Assembly (NCBI RefSeq): GCF_021155765.1
Contig: NC_060112.1
Span: 19,406,001 to 19,470,000, forward strand
DNA from: Diprion similis
Taxonomy: Eukaryota > Arthropoda > Insecta > Hymenoptera > Diprionidae
Reading direction: 5' to 3'
DNA: 64,000 nucleotides
Within the stretch, counting starts at the first letter, position 1; every line of letters starts with the position of its first letter. The notes below the pieces were generated by a model, which saw only the letters and a program-made list of their open reading frames with translations, was not told where the DNA came from and ran no database searches. Of the stretch, positions 44,738-58,210 are shown piece after piece. The translations under genes were made by a program, and so were the position numbers.

Positions 44738-47700
44738 AGTTCAGATTCAGATACTCGTAAATGGCAAGATAGTAAGATAGTCAGGGAAGATAATCCTCCA
44801 TAGGCAGGTACCTCATCCAACACAGCAAAAAACTAAATACGGATGATTTGGGAGGACGAAAATCATCGCAGGCGTTAACCTATCAGATTTAATGTATCAG
44901 GATCCTGATCAGTATTGCTATCAGTTTCAACACCATGTTCAACAGGTGATGTGTGTTAGACATCTTCTATTAACCTCTTTACCTGTCAAAATTACGGAGA
45001 GATCGATTTATAGTGGCGATTGTTTCACTGAAGCCCGTCGCAAATTATGAAATTTCTGAGACTTTGAGTCTCATTTGCTCAGGAAAAATTCCGCTCTTCT
45101 CATTCAAACATTTAAACTCAGAGTTGATTTAATTGTTTATTTGCGAGTTTCCCCGGGAACCTCTTTTGCTAGAGTCTGTTCTCGCTCGCAAGAAGAGTCA
45201 GGAATTGGCTTAGAGTAACTCCGAACTATTCATGAGGTTCATGAAGATTGATTGGTTGGAGGCACGTTTTCTTCTTTACCTGCCCCCGTCTTGGTTATCA
45301 ACGCTGACTCGATAGCCGAAGAAGTTTATTCTAATTTTTTGCAGGATGTAAATCACTGATCTCTATTATAACATGTAAATAGCTTGGATTTTCAGATTTG
45401 TTTCTTTCTGGAAGTTTCTTTTCTCGAATCAAGTTTTCAATCGGATTGGTTTTTGTCTCTTTTGTAACCTGAATAGAGCCACAATTATTTTTCATGGTCG
45501 ACAAGTGATTATTTGATCTTCGCATTTTTCTAACCCATGTGTCAGTTTTTGTTAGCACTTTTTCAGGTTGCTTTATGACACAATTCCATTTTTCTTCACC
45601 CTCTCCTGGAACCTGCGGATGACTGGAGGCCTCGATTTTTAAGAAGCGCTCAGCATTTATCCAGGGTGTGCAGTTTCCGCAAGAATTTGGGACCGACTCG
45701 CCTCCTTTCCTCTCCCTCGACCCCGAAGGTTGTGAAGAGGCCCCGAAACCTCCTAAGGCCACCGTCGATTTCGGACTCCCGCTTGGGTCCCTCCTGCTCC
45801 CCTGGTCCCGTTTTATGGATTGATTTGGCCGGCTCGCTTCTTGTGAGCGCATTTCCTCAGAGGCACTGGCTGCGCCCTTGGATTTATTCACGAAGCTATA
45901 CATTTACACACTTCTTACACTCACCTTTATAAAACACATGAAAATTTTGAGAATTCAGTTTAATGCACGACTATCTGCTCAAGGTTTTCTGTGGATTACC
46001 TTCAGACTGTGGGCAAATGCCAGATAACAGGAAGGGAGTCTTCCAGTTTTTAGAGCCACAGCTCCGACTCACCTTTGAGCACCGTCTACTAGATTGAGTA
46101 AGACTATACGTTTAAGTCTTATAATTATAAGTGATATATTAAGCAGTGTGACTAAATATTGACATCGTAACATGCTTTTTTTGTGCCGCTGTTTCATGTA
46201 TCATTTTATGAAATCAACTCAGAGGTAAAAAATTTGTTGAAAGACCTGATACTTCTCATACTTCTGCCATGTGGAACTTCTGGTATAAGATCCGGTGGTT
46301 GTTCTATTTCATCTTCCGGTTGTTTTTCATTCCCGCAGGGTGCACCCTTCATTGTGAGAATATTCTCTAATAGCAATGTGCGATGTGTGGACAAAGACTC
46401 GTAAACTGTGGCTGCGAATATTTCAGAAATCATTCTACCAATTGTGATCAAATTCATGGAGTGCGGTGAATGTGCGGTCAAAGTTTTCAGAAATATCGCA
46501 AGCACTGTCAAAATATCATTATTTCAGAAGCTCCAGGGGCACTGGGGAGGGTAGGGACAATCTGAAAAAAGTGGTATGCCTTTTAGATTTGAAACAGCAA
46601 TATAAACAATCGCGGACCAAATCCAATAGGGTCAGGGCCAGACCTAGTCGAATTGACGTGGAATGCCCCACATACTTGTGACGAATTGGGTTGACTATTG
46701 TTCGTTTATGGAAGAACTGACTCGCCATATGTATAACTGAACGGTCGTTAGAGGACACAAACTTCGAAACACGATTTGTCTGAAGTGAACAACGAATTTC
46801 CTTCTCCTGATCGCGTTCGTTTCGAGAGGAAATGAATTTTTGGAATGAAAAGTTGGCACTTACCTTCCGTTCATCTTGATCTTTTCGACTATTACATTCG
46901 TGGTTATTGCATGCTCGGCGGTAATTGGACGCGAGACGAACTGCTTAATAATGTCTGTTCCTGATAAATGTCGTTAGGCTAACGGATGAGAACTGAGTGG
47001 TTGTTAATTGATTTGACTCGAAATTCAGATTAAAAACCATATCAAGAGACTTATTCAAAATAAATGGATTACTCACAGTAACAAAAATCAATTCAGAACA
47101 CCGCCAGAGACTTCGGTATGGTTGGTATAGAGTAATCCATACTTAATCTGTGCTGACGATGAGTACGGAGTATTCAGACCTGGGAAAAGTACCGAAACAC
47201 ATCTATTGGACGGATTGGACGTTATTGGTAGGCGAGGACTTGAATGGAATGAAATTGAAAACTTTCCAAGATTATTATTGCGTCAGTAGCTTTATTGCCT
47301 CAACCTTTCTGCGTGTATATGCCTGTAAAGTAGTTTACCTACTTGCATTGCGTCCAAAACCGATTCCGTTTTTTTAGGTGGGTGGGGGGAATTCTTCCAT
47401 TCATTCCAGAGTCATCTTGCATCGCGGTATGGATATTTTTTGATTTTACAGAGGTTGAAAATTTTTATCGTAGATTAATAATAGTATCTAGATTGATTCA
47501 CACAGCGATCCTTTACATTCGGGCAAGAATGGTGACAGAAATCATTCGACTCTCCATTAGGAACAAGTGAAATGTTGAACTTCAAGCTAGTTTTGATTTT
47601 ATTGAGAAATTATGTATAAAAAGTGCAAAGGTGTAACGGTAATCAACATACCATGTGACTGAGATAGAGTGAATGAACAACCCTCTTCTGTTCCCTGATT

Positions 47701-47907
47701 CTGATTCAGAATAAATGGTTAAGGATGAAAGTGAACATAATTACTTAAAAGTGTATTGATTGACAAAAGGCAAATCTGGTAGTCGCTAACATGATTTCGA
47801 TTTTATTCGCACACTTTGAATTCTTAGTCAACAAATGCTTCACTGAGAGGTCAAGATTTAAAACTACTATTGCAGGAAGAGAACTGTTAAGAGACAGTGG
47901 CAGGCAT
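44738..47907. other. Unshared spacer, probable transposon debris
   Basis: Apart from the 190-codon frame, no gene is recognised. The stretch follows the gag remnant and may include degenerate pol or LTR sequence, but no RT or integrase motif could be read. Confidence 0.35.
45331..45903 (-). CDS. Unrecognised 190-codon open frame
   Basis: An ATG-started frame with a Ser/Lys/Glu/Pro-rich, hydrophilic product of 190 residues. There is no signal peptide, membrane segment or recognised motif. It lies next to retrotransposon debris and in the opposite direction to the gag remnant, so it may belong to another decayed element or be chance. It is long for random sequence at this base composition, which is the only reason to list it. 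Confidence 0.2.
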   Translation of the reverse strand: MYSFVNKSKGAASASEEMRSQEASRPNQSIKRDQGSRRDPSGSPKSTVALGGFGASSQPSGSRERKGGESVPNSCGNCTPWINAERFLKIEASSHPQVPGEGEEKWNCVIKQPEKVLTKTDTWVRKMRRSNNHLSTMKNNCGSIQVTKETKTNPIENLIREKKLPERNKSENPSYLHVIIEISDLHPAKN

Positions 47908-48161
47908 ACTTGCGGTATTTTGACGAATCCCATATTTTTTCATTCACTCACTCACACCTGCCGTACATGAGAAGGAGACTCGTAGTTCGACCTGCCATTC
48001 CTATAATTATTTAAGTATGGGGGTGAAAAAAAATGTTTTTAGAAAAAAAATCACTTCAACGTGCTACATATATAGAATTTCGCAATGTTTCCGGTTTTGA
48101 TAGGTAAGACTAGAAGGAAAACATATGAAAGTTACAAATGTTCGTTCAATTTCTGTTTCAG

Positions 48162-48241
48162 AGAAGCATTACGAGCGCTACATTTCCAGCAGTTGAGAGA
48201 CTTCAATAACGAGGCTTTGTGCAAATATGCACATAAAACAT
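48162..48241 (+). other. Exon-like segment alpha, unit B
   Basis: An 80-base segment with a polypyrimidine tract and TTTCAG acceptor on the left and a GTACGT donor on the right. It is open in one frame, reading EALRALHFQQLRDFNNEALC and a few more residues. It is repeated in unit C at 57775-57854. The gene is not recognised. Its phase does not fit a direct join to segment beta, so it may be decayed or use another partner. Confidence 0.25.
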
Positions 48242-48598
48242 GTACGTATCAATTTTTTTGCATTGAAAAAATCATTTTGTACTCTAAAATATACTTGAAA
48301 CTATTCCAAAAATTTCGCTTTGGTGAGCCATTTCTTTCTTTCCTAAAAAAATCCCCGAAAACCAAAGTTTCTTGGACCTTCTAAAACAGGACCCCCCGTT
48401 AATATTTCAATAACTGAACATCCTCGTATATGTGTTAAATAATAATAAAGTTAGCAGAAGTATTTTTCGTTTAGCTCGTGCAACTTAGAAAATGGTTGTG
48501 ATAACCAAATATTCGTTTTGCCGCACGTGAACGAAGCATTTAGTTGGTCGAAACATTTTTTATTCTTTTGTTCCAACGACATTTTTCTTTCTGTGTAG

Positions 48599-48706
48599 AA
48601 AAATTGAAATGAAACATTCGAGATATGAACGTTACGATCCAATCCCACTGAGCGACGATGAGCAGCCTGCTCTCGATTCTTCTACAGCTCTATTCTATTC
48701 ACAATG
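48599..48706 (+). other. Exon-like segment beta, unit B
   Basis: A 108-base segment after a TTTCTGTGTAG acceptor and before a GTTAAG donor. It is open in one frame, encoding a hydrophilic peptide with MKHSRYERYDPIPLSDDEQP at its core. That is unusually protein-like for this region. It lies about 266 bases beyond the stop of FAR-B, antisense to it. It is repeated in unit C at 58211-58318 with two amino-acid changes. It may be an exon of another gene caught in the duplication. Confidence 0.3.
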
Positions 48707-48738
48707 GTTAAGTACGAGTTTTAATACGTTTATGTAAT

Positions 48739-48744
48739 TTTATT
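48739..48744 (-). terminator. Possible polyadenylation signal of FAR-B
   Basis: AATAAA on the - strand, about 230 bases past the FAR-B stop, with an equivalent in unit C. Confidence 0.3.
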
Positions 48745-48971
48745 TTTTTAAGTTGAATTATCCATTGACAACTCAAGGAATAGTATAAAAATAGTCAAGA
48801 GTAATTTATCTCATTGCAGTTCATAAAATGTAGTTAAAGACAAATTTTCTGGCATTGAAGAAAAATAACGAAGTACTCAAGCTTCTTCGGCTGCTTCTTT
48901 GTGTTGGAAATGATCTCCTCAGATGATGTAATTGAACAATTGCTGACTTATAAAGAATATCATGGAAGTTG

Positions 48972-51900
48972 CTATATGCCCATAAATCTCACGAGTGTCC
49001 ATAGAAGCCAGAAAATAATTCCACATAGCACTGATATCAAAGTGTAGTGAGCTAGTCGTAATCTGGAAACAAAAATTCAGAATGTCAAGTCGTATAATTC
49101 ATGAAGGTATAATCTTTGGAACACATGGGTCGTAAATTATAATAAAGTCTGAATAAAATATCAATGATAACAATAAATGCAGGCGTATCGATACCAATAT
49201 CCATTCACGAAAATTGGGAACGATTCCACGAACCTTGCATATCTAACAGTTGCTTTGGGTAGTGTATCGAATGGGTCTTTCACGAGATAAAGACGTCCAC
49301 CACGAACAAAATGATAACTGAATTCCGCCCAGCTGAAGTTCTCCATGCTTAACTCGAACTGGTTCTGATCGGCGGGGCTCAGTTTCGCCGACAGTCTCAA
49401 CACACCGTCGTTTTTGAAGCGCCATTGTTGCGTCGCGAAATACGAAATCACGGCGCTGAATTTGTGGATCTTCTTGTAAGCTTTCCATAACCTGTGAAGA
49501 AGCAACACCACTCATTAAGGCTCCTGCAAACTTTGGATGTAGGGATGAAATATCTCAGGCTGATGAAAGATCTGTACATCGTACAGGGATTATAAATTAA
49601 TCGTCACGCGATAAAAGAGTAATTCAATTATACTTACATGGGCTCACGACCCACAATGCGAGCCACACTGTCTACAATGAGAGCGGGAAGAAGGTGGAGA
49701 AAAATTACGTACATCTTGTGAACCCATTCATACTTGTTAGTTCTGAAGCAGTAATACCATATACACATCATGCTTGGAATTTGCAGTCCAAAATCTTCTA
49801 TATGTTGCATGAATTTACCCCACGTGATAGGTTTCTGGCAGGATGATACTACGTTGTAGATCGGAGGTTCATCAATCTCCGGATTCTTTGAACTATCTGC
49901 GTTATTGACATTCGAGTTTCTGAAACAGAACAATTCACCTTACGTTGATATCGGACGTTTTCACCGAGGCTTCCATACCCTTCAAGTAAGAGGGCAGCGC
50001 AATCTTACCGAGCTTCGGCGAGATCCCATGCAGCGACAATGACATTGTTGATTACGTAGTCTGCGGGAATCAAATCGGCGATCATGTCCGGGTCACAGTG
50101 AAGAGTCCGCAATAATCCAACTGCAGCCCCAACCACTATTCCGGTGGCACCGTAGACGTTGTTGATCCAACCAGCGACGGGTTCCTTAGAAGTCGCGATT
50201 ACTATGGAAGGTCTGACCACGCAGACCGGCAGACGGTGGTCGTTCCGACGAATGACATCTTCGGCGACCGCTTTGGAGAAGGCGTACGTATTCGGATACT
50301 TACCCAAGAGTCTGTGAGTTTGCAAGCAATCACGAACAGATTGAGGTGAATGAAGTTAGTGAAAATTTGTAGACATTTTTTGTGAGATGAACTGGTATTA
50401 TTCTGTAATAAGTTGGTCCGAGGCTTCGCGCTCGACGAAGTCAGGAGTCAAGAAGCCTCTGGAGGAAATCGCGTCACTTACACCGGCGTGAGGTGTTGGA
50501 GGGGGGCGTCATCTAATATCTCCACGAGATTGAGTAATTTGTCCGAGTCGATCGGTGGTGGGTAGAATTTTTCATCGATGAACTCGCGAACGCAGTTCGA
50601 GTAGGCTGTTGAGATGTGGACGAATGCCTGCAGTCGGTGGAAGAGAAGGAACGAGAGTCAGAAATTGTAAAATTGGCGAAATCAGCGCTGCTGACCGTCG
50701 AGCATCGATCAACCCACTTTAAGATTTGGCATTTCCTTCGCGAGTCTCAGCATCTCCTTGGTGCCTCTGACGTTGATGTTGGTGGCGGTCCGTAAAGTTT
50801 CGTCAAACCTTACGGTGGCTGCACCGTGTATCACGACGTTCGTGGCTCGGAGCAGCTCCCTTTGCTCCGGCGCCAAACCCAAACCGACCTGCCCCACGTC
50901 GCCCTCGATCAACCTCACTTTTCGAGCAAATCCAGGCTTCTCTCTCTTCATTCGGTCGAAAACCTGCAATGGAAGCAACGAGGTAATCCCAATTTCTTCC
51001 CAACACATTCCTTACTCACTGCGAATGATCTCTGCCGCAAGTGTATTTGTTTATATATTTGTATATGAACTGGTTATATTTGCATATTCATATTTTGATT
51101 GCACTCTTTGCGTACGTGCCGAAATTTAAATGATCGGAGGTCAAAAGTACTCAAAAATAACTCACCACGTCGTCAAAGAGTTCCTTGAATCTGTCTTGCG
51201 GGCTTTTCCCTTTCTTCGCTCGCAGAAGCAGAAACAGAGTGCTTACTTCCGAACATGACCTACAAATTATTCGATTCGAACTGTTGCTTCTTATTAATTT
51301 TTTCCATATTCTACTGTAGATCCTAGTTAATTCCTACTGGGTCGGTTTGGCTGCGAGAAAATTTGTCACTGAAGCACTTTTTTCCCCACATGAACCCTGG
51401 ACCCAAATAATATGCATACTATAGGCAGCGATAAGAATTGGATTGATGCAGAATATCATAATTCGATTTGGAGAGTCAGAGTGTAACTCTTGTAAAAAAA
51501 AAAACTTCGATGTGAATTCAAGCATTTACTGTTTCAGGGTCGAAATTTTGAAGTTCAAAGTAATAGATGGAGCATAACTGTAACGGCTCCTTGGCATATC
51601 AACACCATCGCTCTGAATTTTGTGCAATGATTCTTAAAATGATTATAGGTGGCAAAAATGCACCTTCATTGCCTATTCAGAACACACGGGGGCGCAAAAG
51701 TCATTTTTTCCCCGGTATCGATTTCCATTGTCCACCGGTCGTAAAATAGTTTTAGTCACTCCGGGTGGAAAAAAAAATGAAAATCGTGCAAGTGTTTCGG
51801 AAAGACTTTTGCTAGCGGAACGGCATAACCAATCCACCTTAAATAACGTCACGCTCTCTGGAGGCATGACCTTCAATATTTTGTCCTGTGAAGTCCCCGT

Positions 51901-52804
51901 CTTGAATATGCCAACATGCTATATAATGACAGGAGGGTTGAAGGAAGTCCAAGTACCGCTGGTTGTGTCCTCCTGATATCTATCCTCGATATCCGTCTCA
52001 ACAACATTGATAATGATTTGAAAAAACGCCCGCGAAAAAAGGATTAATTTAATAAAAGGGAAGTCGAGTGTATCCGTACATCCAGTGAATATTTGTGATC
52101 CTGGATTTTTCTGACATTATATTCATACGAGTTTTTGATGAATTTTACATTTGTGCAGGCCAGGCTGCCAGAGAAAGACTAGGTTTTGGTTTAACCCGTT
52201 GAACGAATTTGACCGAGTTCATTTATTTTCGTATTTGCAAACGGTGTGATCTTCACCTTGACATTTTATGATTATATCTCGAAACGAAGTGGTCCGCACG
52301 GTTCATATCCATTCCACTTGAATGCTGTCCAGGATGACTTTTTTCTTTAAGTTGAATGAAACGAATCGCACGTAAGCCTCGAGCCAAGACCTCGAGTTCG
52401 AAAAACAATATAATAACGTATTTCGCAACTCAATCTTGACATCTCATAGGATTGCAACCGCTATAAAACTCATTTGAGAGCTAGAGGCGAAGGAGTCATC
52501 ATGAGCAGGAAATCTTTTCTCTCTTTTTATTAATGACCTGGTTAACTGAATGAGGAAATTACGAATCATAAAATTGCAACTGTTGGTATTACGCAATGGT
52601 TTCCCGCTTCGCATAGGTATCATGACAATTCAATGTCTTGACTTACCGCAGAATGCGCTCTATCAGAAGTCTTCCCAAAAACCCAGCACCTCCAGTAAGA
52701 AGGACGTTCATGCCTGCATAAAAACTTGCAACTTCGCCGGGACCTGTGGCCAGATTGGGTGCAGGGTCCGACATCATATCTCGAATATACGAAGCTTGAG
52801 ACAT
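48972..52804 (-). CDS. Fatty acyl-CoA reductase, copy B (8 coding exons)
   Basis: Same enzyme family as copy A: NADPH-dependent acyl-CoA to fatty alcohol. Coding exons, 5' to 3': 52804-52647, 51259-51166, 50963-50718, 50627-50482, 50311-50009, 49919-49638, 49491-49234, 49062-48972. The total is 1578 nt, 525 aa. All splice sites are GT-AG and phases equal those of copy A. TGGAGFLG (37-44), STAYSN (172-177), Y224-A-F-S-K228 and the FAR_C domain with LSPADQ are intact. The last exon encodes a membrane helix ending in RFMGI. B differs from A at roughly 18 residues in exons 1-6, about 13 in exon 7, and much of exon 8. Against C it differs at only about 5 residues outside exon 7. One odd point is a glycine near residue 250 (GTSKEP in C) that is alanine here. 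It appears functional; the substrate is unknown. Confidence 0.93.
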
Positions 52805-52994
52805 CCTAACGAGAAATGCCTGTGAATAAAATCAGAATAAAATTTGCAAGTGCAAAGTTTCTTCGGGTTATTCAGTGTTTTCAACCATATAGTGTTGTAG
52901 TTGAATCTTGAGTGTACGAAAAGAACTTTGGATTTAGTGATTGGGTAGTTTAAGGCCGTTGAATCAGCGAAAAATAATTTGAGGATGGTAAGAT

Positions 52995-53370
52995 GCTGAA
53001 AAAAAAGTCGACGCGATGAGAGAGTATGGGGCGAAGTTCTGCCCATTCTCGTCAGTTAGCTTTTATACGCGAGAGCGACCAGCTCTCACGTGGGCACAAT
53101 CGATCTATGTGAGTGGTTCAGATAAGTAAAATATCGGTCTCCGATAGTTGTTTTTTTTTTCTTCTTTCACAATTCTAGTTTGTTTGTATTTTTTTATTAT
53201 GCTCTTGAAAGATTTTCCTATCGTCATCGAAATAGCCCTTCGTACGAGCGATGATATTCAATATTTTCTGCGTCCGCGATAACCTGTCGGATATTTTGGT
53301 GGCGACTCTTCCGAAATGGAAGACGGAGTAATCGAAAAATAACATCCACCTTCTGAAGAAGATTTCGACG
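52995..53370 (-). promoter_or_regulatory. Conserved 5' flank of FAR-B
   Basis: Equivalent of the 32.8-33.2 kb block, with the CACGTG E-box at 53087-53092 retained. The acceptor before the coding start (TTCACAG|G near 52820) is also retained, implying an upstream non-coding exon. Confidence 0.3.
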
Positions 53371-56300
53371 AGTTTCGTATGGATAACATTACTTGTGTCA
53401 CAGTACCTTTAATATTTACTCTTGTCGTCTGATTTCATTTGTGAAAGTATATTTTCAACATAAGTAAAAAATCTAAAAGAAGATTTTCCATATTATGGAA
53501 TTTGCTTTCCCTTTTTTCTCGCTTCTTGACTCCCGTGAAGAAATCAAATATGTCTAATTTTCAATATGCAAAATAACTATTCGAGTGGGGCATGAATTTC
53601 ATGATTTTTTTTCTGAAAGAGCATCTTTTTCATATAAAAATGTCACGGGACCAATTTTCCTAAACTACTTTCCACTAGTCCACAATTTTTTTAATATTTT
53701 CATATGCAAACGACGTTTTTCGACCATTTTATAATTTCAATGACACGATGAAAAAATATTCCATAAACAATATCGCTCGTTTACACAAATTAGAATGGTA
53801 CAGATTCTTCTGAACAAGATAAGCTGATGAAAAATGTAATGGACGCGGCTGACCCATGTTCGTGATTTACGTGTGCAAAAAATAGTGCGTGGACTAGGGT
53901 TGACATCAAAATTATACGTATAGTTCATTGCGTCTATTTTCCATTCGTAATTTTTATCGCACCAGAAGATTGTGTGGAAAGTGAGACAGTGACAAACTAC
54001 TAATTAGACGCGAAACGTTAAAATGTTGCGTTATACATGCAGTTTGAAACAGTAAATTTATAAAGAGTGATTACTGGTGGCGGATGACACTTTAAAAATG
54101 CCAACGTATTGGAATCAATCTAGAATAGCGTAAAAATACTTTACTTTTTAAATAAATGAATCGAACTATTTCAATCGAATGAAGACTTGATTATTGAAAT
54201 AATAATTCTATTTATGCATTGTCAGTTCAATTATCTCTCAACACATATGACATCTTGAAAAGCAACTACCACAGTCAAATTACAACTGAATACGTCGGAA
54301 TGACTGAAATTGTTCGGACGTACCAAAGCAGCGATGGGAGAAGTCAACAGCTAGAAAACCATCTCGAAACTGAACCATACGCCGAGAAGCTCGGGGTATA
54401 AGTAAGGATCAACTCGGAAACCTTTTCAACGGCTGTAAGATATTCAACTGCCCGTGGTAACCTCTTATTCCTATTCTTAGGGGGCGCGCGCTATCAATTG
54501 CGTTACTGTTACGTTCCAGTACTGAAGAACGTGTTATGCAAATACTTAGATCACCGGTTAGCTGATTTTCATTTCCTTTTTTTTTTTTATCGCACTTCTC
54601 GTCAGAAGGTTATGATAGTTGCATTTCCAGGTATCACAGGGATTCTTCGTGTTTGAAATAAAAACATCTGTTCGTAGCACACAAATCAAGGCAGATAAAT
54701 GTAGAATGGACATTGAACCTCAAATGGCTTTCAACACTACATTATATGTGACAGGCACTATTCGGTGTTTGAGCATGTAATTCAACACATATTGATCAAC
54801 AGTGCAAAATGCGAACGATTAGCTGTATTTTATATATAGACCAACAAAAATTAATTTGATTCCAAAGGCCAAATTATCGTATTATAAATTTTTCTCCGTT
54901 TGTACGCGTTGGAAATGAACAATAAATTTTCAAATACTCGTATTATTCAGATGAGGTGGTTCATGAAATGTAAAAAAAATGCAGTAGGCCGAACAGAAAA
55001 ATCATCATTCATGACAAACATATTGCCACTTTTTTTTGTAACTTTCCGATTCAGAAAGTTCTTACTTTACTGAAACGGTTAAAAAAAACTAAAGTCAAGT
55101 TCCCCAATATTTGTTCAAACACCGACCTGACGTATCCCGTACCTCATGAATATCTGTTGTTTTTCTCCGAACATCGACGGATCCTTGCGTTTCAGAAGTT
55201 TTCGGAGCACTTGCACGAAAAAACAGATTTTGGCGGATACGACCTCACGCCGTTAGTTTACGGGATCTTTTCTCACAAATTAAGAGATGAAAGGGCGTAC
55301 CCGCCAGTACTTACGACCTTTTATCGTTAGTTATACAATTTTCCAAATCAATTTTTTTGTCACGCGGTTTGACATCTGTGGCGGAAATGCGAAGAAAAAC
55401 GTCGTTATGCCCTTTTGCTGTTATACGTGGTGAAAGATCGTATATTAGCGCATACGACCTCGTACCATTTGACAAACGATTTATTAGTTTCTAACTGATT
55501 AACGAAACAGATACGTTGATGCATAAATTGATTTAAGGTTACTTAATGAGCTTCGAAATTATTATTTTAGCAAAATAATCTGTTATTTATCACGATGGTC
55601 ACTTCACAAATTCAGGAGGATTTTTTTTCACTTGATCGACTTTTCGCTGTTAGATTATGCTGCACTGAACTGAGGAATTCTGGACTGAATGCCTTGTACA
55701 GTTCATCACACCGATTTTTGGATCACCTGAATTTGAATGTGAGTATCTGGAATGTTCTGTTTGTCCTGAGGATTCCGTACGAAGTCAATTCTTATTTCAT
55801 TCTATCTGATATAACTGCAAATTAACTATTTTCGGACCTTATCCTTCACTTATGCTGTGGGACCTTGCTTCTTTCCAAATTTCCTGATTCTACGTCAACG
55901 GAAAGTACCTATCCTAAAAGTTTGGATGAGTGAGTTTGCGGTATCAAAACATATGACATAAATGGTCGTATCTTTTGATTGCGTAGCCTTAGGAGCTCAA
56001 ATTTACCCCACCTGCAAGAGCCAGTAGACGTTAGTATTTTATATCAATTTCAACCTGATACCTCTACCCGATTCCTGTTAAGAAAGTCTTGACAGACGGA
56101 TGGACAGACAGACAGGCCGACAACGAAGAGATCCTACGAGGGTTCCGTACTTACGTTTTGAGGTACGGAACTCTAGAAATGATTCCACGTTTCGCCGGGA
56201 TGATTTCAAGATGCCGAAAGTGAAGCCTAACTTGTTAAAGCTCTCGGGGTGCCACAAATCACTTGAATGCCCCTTCCGAACAAATAATTCTAAACTCGTT

Positions 56301-57540
56301 TCAATATTTTTTTTGGAAAAACGAACACTGCGTTTCAAAATCTTTTCCGAGACAAGAGAGAATTATTTTTTTGTCAAAATGATCTCAGTAGAAACTAATT
56401 TTATAGAAACGATCCTCCCGATTTCCCGCCCACCTTGCACCACAACCCAACCTCGGTCATTAATTCCGTATCGATACAAAACTTGGCAAAAAATACAATT
56501 TATATAATGATACTGCAACGTTCTAGGCGTTGAAAAATAAATCAAACAGGTTCGCGAGCTTACGAATCGAATTAACAGGCAGCGAAATTAAGAAATCGAA
56601 GAAATGTTCTCACTTACTGGGAAATGCGTATTATCAGTTTGGAGTCCGAAACAAGTCTGATTGTACCATAATACCGGTTGACGCAGCAACCTTATTGATT
56701 TTGAGATCTATAGAAGCCCTTGTACGTCTTTTATACGTGATGGCTAAGCGGATGATTTCACGTAACAATGCTATGGTTTTTATCAATTCACTTGATATGT
56801 TAAAGAAATCCAGCTACTTTGAAGCAACGGCAAACAATTATCATGTAGGTAATTCATTATACAATCTAAGGTCAAATACAGCACGAGTTCCGGTAGTGGC
56901 ATTTGAATAGTTCACAGAGAACAGCGCGGAAAGTGAAAAGGCAGAATTCAATCGCCTAAACGACGTAATGTTATGTGATTGAAGTTCGGACCGTTTGTCA
57001 AAAGATGTTTTTTATGCTTGAAATTTTTTCAATTCATTTAACGATTGTAGACGAGACAGCGGTTTGTGGTGATGGCGAAAATATTTTTTTTGTTTACCGT
57101 AACAAATTCCTGAACAATCCATGAAAAGTATTATTAATGTACAAACGATTCGATGGTCCCGGATTGAATGATCAGTTTTGGGTTTATGGTCGTAATAGAC
57201 GAAGTGGTAAATAAAATCGAATTTTTCAAATGACGGGAGCGGTGGATGAAAAATTCTTGATCGGTCATCGCTTACCTGTTCACCGCTCCCAGCATTTTGA
57301 AAATCTGATTTTACCTGCCATGATCCGTATCACAACCGGAAACCCAGAACCGATAGTCCAAATCAAAACCGTTTAATCGTTCCATCGCATTGGTAATACT
57401 TTCATAATTATTCGGTGATATTTGACGGTGGAAAAGTTTACGTTCACTTTCCGACGAATCCACGTTTCGACATCAATTATTTTATATATTGTCGAAATTT
57501 TGACATTCATCACGATACAAGAAGAAAATTTAAAGCAAAA
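53371..57540. other. Intergenic part of unit B
   Basis: Counterpart of 33.2-40.5 kb without the 2.6 kb hAT-bearing block (missing point at about 55762/55763) and without the left end of the 35.4 kb MITE (missing point near 55168). No gene is recognised. Confidence 0.5.
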
Positions 57541-57774
57541 CTTGCGATAATTTGACAAATTCGATATTTTTTCATTCACTAACTCACATCTGCCGTACAT
57601 GAGAAGGAGACTCGTTGGTTTGACCTGCGATTCCTATAGTTATTCAAGTTTTGAGAAAAAAAATCACTTCAACGTGCTACATATATAGAATTTCGCAATG
57701 TTTCCGGTTTTGATAGGTAAGACTAGAAGGAAATGATATGAAAGTTACAAATGTTTGTTCAATTTCTGTTTCAG

Positions 57775-57854
57775 AGAAGCATTACGAGCGCTACATTTCC
57801 AGCAGTTGAGAGACTTCAATAACGAGGCTTTGTGCAAATATGCACATAAAACAT
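57775..57854 (+). other. Exon-like segment alpha, unit C
   Basis: Counterpart of 48162-48241, with the same acceptor, donor and open frame. The near identity reflects recent duplication and is not evidence of selection. Confidence 0.25.
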
Positions 57855-58210
57855 GTACGTATCAATTTTTTTGCATTGAAAAAATCATTTTGTACTCTAT
57901 AAATACACTTGAAACTGTACCAAAAGTTCGCTTTGGTGAGTCATTTCTTTCTATCCTAAAAAAATCCCCGAAAACCAGAGTTTCTTGGACCTTCTAAAAC
58001 AGGACCCCCCGTTAATATTTCGTTAACTGAACATCCTCGTATTTGTGTTAAATAATAATAAAGTTAGCAGAAGTATTTTTCGTTTAGCTCGTGCAACTTA
58101 TAAATTGTTGTGATAACCAAATATTCGTTTTGCCGCACGTGAACGAAGGATTTCGTTGGTCGAAACATTTTTTATTCTTTTGTTCCAACGACATTTTTCT
58201 TTCTGTGTAG

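Larger units (their letters stand above)
47908..57540. repeat. Tandem FAR unit B, about 9.63 kb
   Basis: The left edge (CTTGCGGTATTTTGACGAAT-like at about 47909) matches the start of unit C at 57541. The right edge (about 57540) matches unit A at 40465. Within the unit are FAR-B, its 5' flank and the 38.7-40.5 kb-like segment. The B/C junction joins the two edges with only one or two shared bases. Confidence 0.85.
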
